A DNA stretch of 64,000 bases. It comes from Bacteroidota bacterium (GTDB lineage: Bacteria > Bacteroidota > Bacteroidia > UKL13-3). Below, in pieces: positions 53,687 through 62,106 of the stretch (its first letter is position 1; every line of letters begins with the position of its first letter). Both the position numbers and the translations under genes were made by a program. The stretch is from the NCBI GenBank assembly GCA_947457395.1, contig CANGVA010000010.1:31154-95153 (forward strand), in the 5' to 3' direction. A model generated the notes under the pieces. The model worked only from the letters and a program-made list of their open reading frames with translations. It was not told the origin of the DNA and searched no databases.

Positions 53687-55888
53687 ATGAAAAAATTATA
53701 TTTATTAATTGCTGCAAGTTACACAACCTGCATACCTATACTTGCCCAAAGTATTAAAGGTAGTGTGATGGATATACGCTCCAGGCAGGCCTTACCAGGA
53801 GCGGTGCTAAAATGGCTAGAAACAGGCAAAGGCACAGTTACAGATGCTTTGGGCATTTTTGAACTTGCCTGGCCGGCTAAGCTACCTGCAACCTTGCTTG
53901 TTAGTTATGTAGGTTATGAAAACGATACGGTTACATTTAGTAACCAAACCATACTTCACATTAAACTAAAACCATTAACACTTCAGGAAGTTGAAATTAC
54001 CGAATCAAAAGAGGCAACCAGTTACTCAACTATTGACCCCATAAATAAACAAACACTTGGCATAAAAGAACTAAAGAAAGCTGCTTGCTGCAACCTGAGT
54101 GAAAGTTTTGAAACCAATGCCACCGTTGATGTTACTTATAGTGATGCCCTAACCGGTAATAAACAAATTAAAATGCTAGGATTGGATGGAGCCTACACCC
54201 AAACCATGATTGAGTTGCAACCGGGAATAAGAGGACTATCAACCAATTTTGGGTTGGCACATATTCCCGGCACCTGGGTTCAAGGCATAGAAATTACCAA
54301 AGGCATTGGCTCCGTGGTAAATGGTTATGAATCTATGGCAGGACAAATTAATATTGACCTGCTCAAGGCAGAGAAGGCAGAGAAGTTACATGTAAATCTT
54401 TATGTAGGCGATATGGGCCGATATGAAACAAATATACATGCCGGACATAAGTTTAATAAGAATTGGAGCACCTTATTGCTTTCGCATGCAAGCACCATCA
54501 CAGGCAAAAACGATTTTAATGACGATGGCTTTTTAGATATTGCTACAGGCTATCAGTTAAGCGCACTTAACCGATGGAAATATGAGAATCCGGGGAAGCT
54601 GATGGCGGGATTTGGCTTATTTGCCAACTATGATCAGCGGCAGGGAGGCCAGACAACTTTTTCAAACCGTGCAGAGAATGATGCAGGTAAAATATTTGGA
54701 CTAGGCATTGTAACAAGGCACCTGGAAGCATTTAGTAAAACCGCTGTGGGATTTGCAGGAAAACCTTATAAAAGTCTTGGACTTATGCTGAATGGAAGGC
54801 ACTATGAACATGATGCATTTTATGGATTTAAATCATATAACGGAAAGCAACAAACCGGTTATGCCAATCTAATTTATCAATCAATTATCATTAGCAGTGA
54901 GCATCAGTTTAAGACCGGAGCATCTTTTATATTTGATCGTTTTAATGAGCAATTCAATGATTCGGCCTTTAGTAGAACAGAAGTAATACCCGGAGCATAT
55001 GCAGAGTACCATTATAACAACCTAAACAAACTTGATGTCTTGCTTGGCCTGCGCACAGATTATCATAATATGTTTGGCATACTGGTAAACCCTAGGGCAC
55101 ATATTAAACTTAATTTTGGTAAGGCATCTGCCTTACGCATTTCAGGCGGCAGAGGCATGCGGGTGGCTAACGTGTTTGTAGAAAATGCAGCGGTTATGGC
55201 CAGTTCCAGACGCATAGAAGTTATGAATAAATTCAATCCGGAAGTTTCATGGAATTATGGTGTGTCTCTTACACACAAGTTTAAGCTTGCCAATAAAAAC
55301 ACCACTTTCGTGGTTGATTTTTTTAGAACAGATTTTGAAAACCAAATTGTTGCAGACCTGGATAAGAATCCTCAGGAATTGCATTTTTATAATCTAAAAG
55401 GCCAATCTTTTGCCAATACCTTTCAGGCAGAAGTTATTTATGAACCGCTAAAAAGATTTGAAACAAGGTTTGCATACAAATGGCAAGATGTAAAAACCAC
55501 ATACCACACAGGGCTGTTAGAAAAACCATTGATAGCTCGCAACCGCCTCCTCGCAAATATTGCCTATGCAACCCGGTTTGATATATGGAAATTTGATTTA
55601 ACAGGAAAGTGGTTTGGCCGCAACCGTATACCTCAAACATCAACCAATCCTGCTGGATTGCAAATGCCGGCATACAGCAGCAATTACTTTGTTGTAAATG
55701 CACAAATAACCAAGGCATTTAAAAAGTTTGAAGTATATTCGGGTGTAGAGAATCTTTTTAACTTTGTGCAACCTAACCAGATTATAGATGCTGCAAATCC
55801 TTTCGGGCCTTATTTTGATGCCTCGTTAATTTGGGGCCCTGTTATGGGACGTGTAGTTTATGCAGGCTTCAGATTTAGCGTTAAGTGA
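53687..55888 (+). CDS. TonB-dependent receptor
   Basis: 733 aa. Signal peptide LYLLIAASYTTCIPILAQ, carboxypeptidase-regulatory-like domain (SIKGSVMDIRSRQALPGAVL, VSYVGYENDTV), plug with LKKAACCNLSESFETNATVDVTYSDAL, LGLDGAYTQTMIELQPGIRG and GIEITKGIGSVVNGYESMAGQINID, then a 22-strand-type barrel ending AGFRFSV. The AACCNLSESF variant of the plug start is typical of receptors next to HMA proteins. Takes up a metal or metal chelate across the outer membrane, driven by TonB. Confidence 0.92.
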   Translation: MKKLYLLIAASYTTCIPILAQSIKGSVMDIRSRQALPGAVLKWLETGKGTVTDALGIFELAWPAKLPATLLVSYVGYENDTVTFSNQTILHIKLKPLTLQEVEITESKEATSYSTIDPINKQTLGIKELKKAACCNLSESFETNATVDVTYSDALTGNKQIKMLGLDGAYTQTMIELQPGIRGLSTNFGLAHIPGTWVQGIEITKGIGSVVNGYESMAGQINIDLLKAEKAEKLHVNLYVGDMGRYETNIHAGHKFNKNWSTLLLSHASTITGKNDFNDDGFLDIATGYQLSALNRWKYENPGKLMAGFGLFANYDQRQGGQTTFSNRAENDAGKIFGLGIVTRHLEAFSKTAVGFAGKPYKSLGLMLNGRHYEHDAFYGFKSYNGKQQTGYANLIYQSIIISSEHQFKTGASFIFDRFNEQFNDSAFSRTEVIPGAYAEYHYNNLNKLDVLLGLRTDYHNMFGILVNPRAHIKLNFGKASALRISGGRGMRVANVFVENAAVMASSRRIEVMNKFNPEVSWNYGVSLTHKFKLANKNTTFVVDFFRTDFENQIVADLDKNPQELHFYNLKGQSFANTFQAEVIYEPLKRFETRFAYKWQDVKTTYHTGLLEKPLIARNRLLANIAYATRFDIWKFDLTGKWFGRNRIPQTSTNPAGLQMPAYSSNYFVVNAQITKAFKKFEVYSGVENLFNFVQPNQIIDAANPFGPYFDASLIWGPVMGRVVYAGFRFSVK

Positions 55889-55965
55889 AATTAGAAAAAA
55901 ATAAATGAATAAATAAAGCAGTTATCTTTTAATAATCTACCAAATACTCAACTAATAAACTAACC

Positions 55966-56331
55966 ATGAAAACAATTATAATAGCACTGGCAGCAATTAT
56001 TTGTATTACCAATACCGTCTATTCACAAGCTGCAGATTCAACGGCAGTAAAGAAAGAAGGAATACAAACCATCCAAGTTAAAACCTCGGCCGTATGCGAT
56101 ATGTGCAAGGAAACGCTGGAAAAAGCAATGGCTTTTGAAAAAGGTGTAAAAGATTCAAATCTGGATGTGGACAGTAAAGTACTTACAGTAAAATATGATC
56201 CGAAAAAGACATCCCCTGAAAAGATTAAAAAAGCCATAACACTAACAGGGTATGATGCAGATGAGATGCCTGCCGATTCATTGGCCTATGAAAAGCTACA
56301 TCCCTGCTGTAGGAAAGACGTAAAACACTAA
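55966..56331 (+). CDS. Periplasmic heavy-metal-associated (HMA) domain protein
   Basis: 121 aa. Signal peptide to about residue 20 (LAAIICITNTVYSQ), then an HMA/CopZ-like fold: IQVKTSAVCDMCKETLEKAM (C44, C47), VKDSNLDVDSKVLTVKYDPKKT, SPEKIKKAITLTGYDADEM, with an extra CC pair at 114-115 near the C-terminus (LHPCCRKD). A metal-binding chaperone, probably for Cu(I). It lies 77 nt downstream of the TonB receptor on the same strand. Confidence 0.9.
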   Translation: MKTIIIALAAIICITNTVYSQAADSTAVKKEGIQTIQVKTSAVCDMCKETLEKAMAFEKGVKDSNLDVDSKVLTVKYDPKKTSPEKIKKAITLTGYDADEMPADSLAYEKLHPCCRKDVKH

Positions 56332-56413
56332 GTGAAGGCACTGATTTTCAGAAATGACAAAATATATCCACAGGCTTTATTTTCTTACATTTTCGTTTTA
56401 TTATTGAATTCTT

Positions 56414-56439
56414 TACGGGCGTTAATTTTAGCGCCCGTA
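56414..56439. promoter_or_regulatory. Inverted repeat over a promoter-like box before the deoxynucleoside kinase gene
   Basis: TACGGGCG (56414-56421) and CGCCCGTA (56432-56439) are perfect 8-bp arms 10 nt apart. The spacer contains TAATTTTA, close to the -7 consensus. No T run follows, so this looks like an operator rather than a terminator. The second arm ends at a possible ATG (56439). Confidence 0.45.
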
Positions 56440-56462
56440 TGTTATTAATAAAAAGTATTTAT

Positions 56463-57074
56463 ATGCATTTAGCCATCGCAGGAAACATCGGTTCAGGAAA
56501 AACAACGCTTACTACCCTACTCGCTCGTCATTACAAGTTTGAACCACATTATGAAGATGTGGAAGACAATCCATATATCAGCGACTTTTACGAGGATATG
56601 CAACGCTGGGCATTTAACCTGCAGATTTACTTCTTGCATAGCCGTTATAATACCTTGCTTCAGTTTCAGAAGGGGAAGAAAAAAATTATACAGGATCGTA
56701 CCATTTATGAGGATGCCCATATTTTTGCTCCAAACTTGCATAGCATGGGCTTAATGAGTACCAGGGACTTCGAAACTTATCAAAAACTGTTTGAATCCAT
56801 CAGCCAAACCATTAAAGCGCCTGATTTGTTAGTTTACTTAAGGGCTACTATTCCAAGTCTGGTAAATAATATTCAAAAACGTGGACGTGAATATGAAGAT
56901 TCAATCAGATTGGATTATTTGCGCAGGTTAAACGAGCGTTATGAGGCATGGATATCAACCTATAAGCACAAGCTGTTAATAATTGATGTAGATAATCTGA
57001 ATTTTGCCGAAAAACCTGAAGATTTAGGTTTAGTAATTGATAAGATTGAAGCTGAGATTAATGGTTTGTTTTAA
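56463..57074 (+). CDS. Deoxynucleoside kinase
   Basis: 203 aa from ATG 56463, giving MHLAIAGNIGSGKTTLTTLL; an earlier in-frame ATG at 56439 would add eight residues and sits on the operator-like repeat. Walker A GNIGSGKT (residues 7-14), the DRS-like motif QDRTIYEDAHIF, and RGREYEDSI (lid arginines). Phosphorylates deoxynucleosides (dGK/dCK/dAK type) in the salvage pathway. No other kinase of that pathway is adjacent. Confidence 0.93.
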   Translation: MHLAIAGNIGSGKTTLTTLLARHYKFEPHYEDVEDNPYISDFYEDMQRWAFNLQIYFLHSRYNTLLQFQKGKKKIIQDRTIYEDAHIFAPNLHSMGLMSTRDFETYQKLFESISQTIKAPDLLVYLRATIPSLVNNIQKRGREYEDSIRLDYLRRLNERYEAWISTYKHKLLIIDVDNLNFAEKPEDLGLVIDKIEAEINGLF

Positions 57075-57184
57075 TGCAGCGTTAGGTATGCATGAATAAT
57101 GCAAATTCTCCATATATTTTTTTAAGCAGAAACAATTTTTCAGTTCGTTATATCGAAAAACCGACAGGGCTATCTTATCATCAA

Positions 57185-58060
57185 TTAGATGAGCATTTCG
57201 ATGTTTTTCTCATAACAAATCTCATTTAGTTCTGGTAGGCGACTTATGATGCTGAGTTTATGCAACTGCAGTAAAATCTTCTTTAACTGCATCGCATTCA
57301 TTTCCGGCTGACAAGCATACTCTAAATCTTTAAACCAGAGTAAAGCATCAGCTTGCTTAATTCCATAACGCTGGGCAATTAATTCAGGTGCTGCACTATT
57401 GTTTTGAAGCAGTAAACAAGATAGGTTAATTACTGATAAAATCTTATGCAACAATATTTCATTGGCTTTTATAAAATCTTGCCTAACCGCAATTACAAAG
57501 CAAGGCCAGGGAGTGCGACATTCTCCTATTTTTCTGAATTCGCTACTATCAACAAGTGGTTTGGTAGTGAATTTCTCCCACATAAAAACATCAGCCTTAT
57601 TATGCTTTAGGGCAACCCTTGCTCCTTCCAGGTTATCAACCACTACAAAATCTTTTTCCTGAACAGCCAACCCATGTTTATTAGCCAGAACATATGCCAT
57701 TAAATGCGATCCTGATTTTAAGCGACTGATGGCATAACGCTTGCCATCAATATCAGAAATATGCTGCAAGGGTGAATTACCATTTACATATACACCCCAT
57801 GTAAGCGGAGAGTTTACATAGAACTGAACAATTCTGGAAGGATTACCGTTTAGGATATCACTTACCATACCCTCTGTTAAAGCAACTGCAATATCTAGTT
57901 CATCTTGGCGCAATGCTTTGCACATGGCACCTGTGCCACCCGGTATATCTTTCCAAATTAGGTCAATACCTTCTTTTTTGAACGCGCCACTCTCTATGGC
58001 CAAATGCCAGGCCAGATTAAAATGTTCTGGGACGCCACCAATACGTGCTGTATTCAACAT
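57185..58060 (-). CDS. SsuA/THI5-like substrate-binding protein without signal peptide
   Basis: 291 aa. The fold is that of NMT1/THI5-like binding proteins: RIGGVPEHFNLAWHLAIESGAF, KEGIDLIWKDIPGGTGAMCKAL, DELDIAVALTEGMVSDIL, DGKRYAISRLKSGSHLMAYVLAN, VFMWEKFTTKPL. The protein starts at MLNTARIGGVPEHF with no export signal. An exact TAAATTTG box lies on the minus strand at 58120-58113, about 50 nt upstream. Partner ABC genes are not near. Substrate unknown (sulfonate- or thiamine-precursor-like). Confidence 0.82.
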   Translation of the reverse strand: MLNTARIGGVPEHFNLAWHLAIESGAFKKEGIDLIWKDIPGGTGAMCKALRQDELDIAVALTEGMVSDILNGNPSRIVQFYVNSPLTWGVYVNGNSPLQHISDIDGKRYAISRLKSGSHLMAYVLANKHGLAVQEKDFVVVDNLEGARVALKHNKADVFMWEKFTTKPLVDSSEFRKIGECRTPWPCFVIAVRQDFIKANEILLHKILSVINLSCLLLQNNSAAPELIAQRYGIKQADALLWFKDLEYACQPEMNAMQLKKILLQLHKLSIISRLPELNEICYEKNIEMLI

Positions 58061-58112
58061 ACTTTTAGATGCTACTGTGTATAAGGAACTAATTGGTTTT
58101 TTGTTTTGGTTG

Positions 58113-58120
58113 CAAATTTA
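58113..58120 (-). promoter_or_regulatory. -7 promoter box of the SsuA/THI5-like gene
   Basis: Minus-strand TAAATTTG, an exact match to TAnnTTTG, with a leader of about 47 nt before the ATG at 58060. Confidence 0.45.
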
Positions 58121-58164
58121 GGCAATGCTGCAGAAAATGCCTTTACCAACGGCTTACCAATGCA

Positions 58165-61100
58165 TTAATTTTCTCTTATAAGTGTTATTGTACCAGTAAC
58201 TGTTTTGAGTTGAGTTTCGGTAATAAGTTTGTATTTAAATATAAAATAATAAACACCTGCCGGGCATGGAGCTCCGGTATTATCAACCTTACCATTCCAG
58301 TTAATGCCATCGTTACCTAAACCATCCTTATCTCCTTCAAATACTTTATTACCCCATCGGTTATAAATTACAAGATCATACTTACTCCAGCCTTCAATAT
58401 CTATATCAAACGCATCATTAAAATTGTCATGATTATCAGGGGTAAAAACATTAGGGATTCTTACCCGCGCACCAAGCACGACAGGTTTGCATAAGGAATC
58501 CTCACAATCTTCGGCATTATAAGCCCGCAGGCATACCCAGAATGTATCAAGTTTACTCACCTGAAACTGATGGCTGGGGTTTTTAAGTTCCGAAAAATTA
58601 TTGGTACCCGAGGCTTCATCACCAAAATTCCAGTTATACCTTACAGCATTAGCAGAGGATTTGTTAATAAACCTGTAGTTGGGTGAATTGCTGGAATCAA
58701 CATCAAAATCTGCTTTTATGTCTGAAACAAAAATGTTTTTAAATACCGTATCAATGCATAATTGACTGTTAGGTGTTCTTGGGGCCAGCATCATGCTATA
58801 TGTACCTGCTGCTTTGTAGGTGTGCCTTGCAATGGTATCAGGCCTTTGGGTAACAAGGGTATCACCATCACCAAATTGCCAGAAGAAAGATTTATAGAGG
58901 GTATCAGCGGTTGCTGTAAATACAATTTCCTCATTTGGGCAAATACTGTCTTTACTATTAAGACTAACGGGTGCCGAAGGAAAAACATAAACCGTGCGTG
59001 ATGGGATATTGGTATTGGTATCCGGGAAAAAGTCATTACAGGTAAGCATATTGCCTGTTGTTGTGTTAAAGACTGTATCTTGCCCCTGTAGCCTTATTTT
59101 GTATACTCCGGGCTTTAAATAAGTATGTACAACATCAGAATCTGTGGTGATAGGTCTAACATTATTATCACCAAAAAACCAGGTCCAGTTTAGTAATTGC
59201 TTTTGAGTTGTATTATCAAATCTTACGGTAAATGGAGCACAACCAATAGTATCGGTAACAATATTAAATCGTGGCTGAGGGCCTTTCATATCTATAACGA
59301 TCTCGTCCGTATCTACACATAGGTTTGCTGTGGTTGCTATTAATTTAACTTTATACACACCGTTAGAAGTAAAGTTATGGGCTGGGTTTTTCTGCAAGCT
59401 ATTGGGTTTATTATCTCCAAATAACCATGTCCAGTTGGTAATGAATTCTGCACCCAAGGAGGATGAATCTACAATGGATGATGAATCTCTGAACTGCACA
59501 ATTTGCGGGGCACAAAACCACGCTGTTTGCTGGGTTCCTATGCTGGCTTTTAGCTCTGTAACATTAACAGGGGAAGTAAATAAAAATGTATCTCTGCAAC
59601 CGGAACTATCTAAGGCCATCATTCGTATATAATATAAACCGGGCTTAGCATATTTAACAGTTGGCCTATGGCCGCTCACACTGAAACCATTTCCGTCCCC
59701 AATATCCCAAAACACCTGCTCCTTGCCTGCAGCAGCCCTTTGCGGATCAGCCCAATAGTCTACCGTATCTAAACCACCTGGTAAACCCAGTTTTATATAC
59801 CTGATAACATCAAGGAGCTTAAGGGTGTCGTTTACACATAGTGCAGGTCTGCTTGCAAAAGCCTGTGAAAAAATGCCTGCGCTTATCCATCCCGTTACTG
59901 TTAAACTACAATTTTTTATATCTGTTATGGTAACACTTACGGCATAGGCTCCCATGCCGGGTAGCATAAAATCCTGTGGAACAATAACGGAATCAAATGG
60001 CTCCAAAACCTGCGTAATTGTATCAATAAGTCCATACAAACCACTACTACCAACCGACCACTGAACCCGTTTTAAATTTCTTTGTATAGTATCATACAAC
60101 TGTAGTTTTACATAATAAGGTGCACAACCTTTAAGTGAGCGTGTGGAATCGATAACCTTGAAGTAAGGGTTTTTAGGGAAAATTCTTAAGTAACGATGGT
60201 ACCAGGCGGTATCATAGCAAGCACCGTTTTTAATAACAATACCCACCGTTATCCAACCGTCAGGGTCGCACGTATTTTGGTAGGCATACTGAGTAGATCT
60301 GGGCCTGCGTATGGTATCAAAAGGCACCCAGCTGTTTCTATTACAAGCAGAGTCAAAATTAATCCAGGCTTTTTCATAACCGCAGGTTGGTTCTGTTCTC
60401 TCAATATCAAAAGTAATTAGGGTGTTGGCACATACTGGACCTGATGTATCGATAAACAATCTTGGCCTGGGTGGATTAAACGTGCTGTCATACCCTGCTT
60501 TTGGCGGCCCCATAACCACAGTTGAGGTATCTGAATGGTTGCATCCGCTGCTTAAATCCTCCATAAACAAAGACACCTTATAACAAGCATTTACTCCTTG
60601 GGGATAAAAGTGTTTAACCTGAAGTGAATCTCTGGAAAAATTACAGTTAAGGCCAATATTTATACCATTGCGTGTATCGGTTGTGCATGGAGGTGCAGTT
60701 GCATCTCCAAAGTTCCATAACCTGCGCATAGCAGGATTATTAAAATGACATGATGTGTAAGGAGCAGGTGTTTTAAAATAAACGGTATCTTTTGCCAGAC
60801 ACTGATTATTATTTTGTACGCGCGCAGTATCATTTGCAATATTTGACCGGGGTCCTAAAACATTAACAAAGGTATCTAAAACATAGGAACAATTGATGAG
60901 GCTAACCGTTAAGCGCACCCTGTACCGGCCGCAATCAGCAAAGGAATAATCTCTTAACTGAGGTGCAGCAAGATCATTTATTTTGATGTTATCCTTATCA
61001 AACACCTCCCATCTTACATTTGCTATCGTAGAATTATTGGTAAAGGTGAACTTATTTCCGCGGTAACATTGTGTAATACCCGGAGAAATAGTAATACCTG

Positions 61101-61983
61101 TAGCCAGTTTATTTACATAGTAAAGACTGTCACTTGAAAAAGTATCGGTGCAATTGTTTACATCAATTACAACCAATTTACTGGGTATAGACTGATCTGC
61201 AAGAAATGTATGAGATGTGCTAAGCCAATTAACAGAATCGCGCGCACCATCGCCAAATAGCCAATAAAATTTTTTGATGATGTTAAGCGGAATATTGGAA
61301 TTGTTGGTGTAGTTAACTTTTGTACTATCGCAGAAATATTGCGGTGTAGCGGTAAATAAAGGACTATTGCGCTTGGGAAGCAAAACCACGGAGTCTTGTT
61401 TTTCCATGCGGTTTATGCAACCATTGGTATCTCTCACCTCCAGCACAAGTGTATAAAGATGCCCGAATACATCTACATTATTTTGATAGCAATAAGTTTG
61501 ATTGAATACCGGTGTTGTATTTAACAGGTACCCGTTACTGAGTTGCCAAACCAATTGATTAAGAGGTGCATTGGAAGGACCGGGTTGAGACAGATTGCGG
61601 ATACAGAGGTTGTTGTTCTTAAAACACATGGTATCCTCTGTGGTAATTATAAAATTAGCTATGGGTAAGGCATTTACCGATACGGTTGGGCCATTAGCGT
61701 TGCAGGTTGCCCCACCTGCAAAAGCCACAGTAATACTTGGCGTATAGATGCCTGAAGTATTGTAGCTATAAACAGAGATAGCTGCCGCATTTGTATTTAC
61801 ATTGCCATCGCCATAGTTAATGGTTATATTAGTTACCGTGCCCCCGGTAGTGTTAACAGTAAAAGTTGCGGTATTGCCCACACACAACTTTTGCCGTGAT
61901 AGCGTAAGGGTGCATGTTTGGGCAATCAAGGTATTGCATGCGAGTAATAAAATAATGGTCTTAAATAACCTAATTATGCTCAT
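58165..61983 (-). CDS. Large PKD-repeat protein with T9SS type B sorting domain
   Basis: 1272 aa. Signal peptide LFKTIILLLACNTLIAQ, then an array of PKD-like Ig domains (YGDGNVNTNAAAISV, FWLFGDGARDSVN, LWNFGDATAPP, WTWLFGDNKPNS, WTWFFGDNNV, FWQFGDGDT, YNWNFGDEASG) with many Cys, and the C-terminal gliding-motility domain (RIPNVFTPDNHDNFNDAFDI, IYNRWGNKVFEGDKDG, INWNGKVDNTG). Second member of this class in the window; little identity beyond the motifs is visible with the 1700-aa protein. Cell-surface or secreted adhesin. Confidence 0.93.
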   Translation of the reverse strand: MSIIRLFKTIILLLACNTLIAQTCTLTLSRQKLCVGNTATFTVNTTGGTVTNITINYGDGNVNTNAAAISVYSYNTSGIYTPSITVAFAGGATCNANGPTVSVNALPIANFIITTEDTMCFKNNNLCIRNLSQPGPSNAPLNQLVWQLSNGYLLNTTPVFNQTYCYQNNVDVFGHLYTLVLEVRDTNGCINRMEKQDSVVLLPKRNSPLFTATPQYFCDSTKVNYTNNSNIPLNIIKKFYWLFGDGARDSVNWLSTSHTFLADQSIPSKLVVIDVNNCTDTFSSDSLYYVNKLATGITISPGITQCYRGNKFTFTNNSTIANVRWEVFDKDNIKINDLAAPQLRDYSFADCGRYRVRLTVSLINCSYVLDTFVNVLGPRSNIANDTARVQNNNQCLAKDTVYFKTPAPYTSCHFNNPAMRRLWNFGDATAPPCTTDTRNGINIGLNCNFSRDSLQVKHFYPQGVNACYKVSLFMEDLSSGCNHSDTSTVVMGPPKAGYDSTFNPPRPRLFIDTSGPVCANTLITFDIERTEPTCGYEKAWINFDSACNRNSWVPFDTIRRPRSTQYAYQNTCDPDGWITVGIVIKNGACYDTAWYHRYLRIFPKNPYFKVIDSTRSLKGCAPYYVKLQLYDTIQRNLKRVQWSVGSSGLYGLIDTITQVLEPFDSVIVPQDFMLPGMGAYAVSVTITDIKNCSLTVTGWISAGIFSQAFASRPALCVNDTLKLLDVIRYIKLGLPGGLDTVDYWADPQRAAAGKEQVFWDIGDGNGFSVSGHRPTVKYAKPGLYYIRMMALDSSGCRDTFLFTSPVNVTELKASIGTQQTAWFCAPQIVQFRDSSSIVDSSSLGAEFITNWTWLFGDNKPNSLQKNPAHNFTSNGVYKVKLIATTANLCVDTDEIVIDMKGPQPRFNIVTDTIGCAPFTVRFDNTTQKQLLNWTWFFGDNNVRPITTDSDVVHTYLKPGVYKIRLQGQDTVFNTTTGNMLTCNDFFPDTNTNIPSRTVYVFPSAPVSLNSKDSICPNEEIVFTATADTLYKSFFWQFGDGDTLVTQRPDTIARHTYKAAGTYSMMLAPRTPNSQLCIDTVFKNIFVSDIKADFDVDSSNSPNYRFINKSSANAVRYNWNFGDEASGTNNFSELKNPSHQFQVSKLDTFWVCLRAYNAEDCEDSLCKPVVLGARVRIPNVFTPDNHDNFNDAFDIDIEGWSKYDLVIYNRWGNKVFEGDKDGLGNDGINWNGKVDNTGAPCPAGVYYFIFKYKLITETQLKTVTGTITLIREN

Positions 61984-62092
61984 TTATGGCAATATAAACC
62001 AATTTTATTAGAGAATGGTTGCAAGGAGAAAATGTTAACCTAATTTTAAGGATGTGTTACATGTCACAATTTTATCATTTGCCAATTAGCCC

Positions 62093-62100
62093 TATCTTTG
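62093..62100 (+). promoter_or_regulatory. -7 promoter box of mtaB
   Basis: TATCTTTG, exact TAnnTTTG, ending six bases before the ATG at 62107. Implies a leaderless or nearly leaderless transcript. Confidence 0.55.
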
Positions 62101-62106
62101 CCCCGC

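Noticed and set aside
57075..57184. TGCAT-GAATA-ATGCA palindrome after the deoxynucleoside kinase gene
   Set aside because: Five-base arms in AT-rich DNA without T tail; likely chance, though its loop GAATA is like that of the tRNA-Leu palindrome.
62098..62106. TTG start of mtaB
   Set aside because: The TTG lies inside the TATCTTTG promoter box, so it is unlikely to be in the mRNA.
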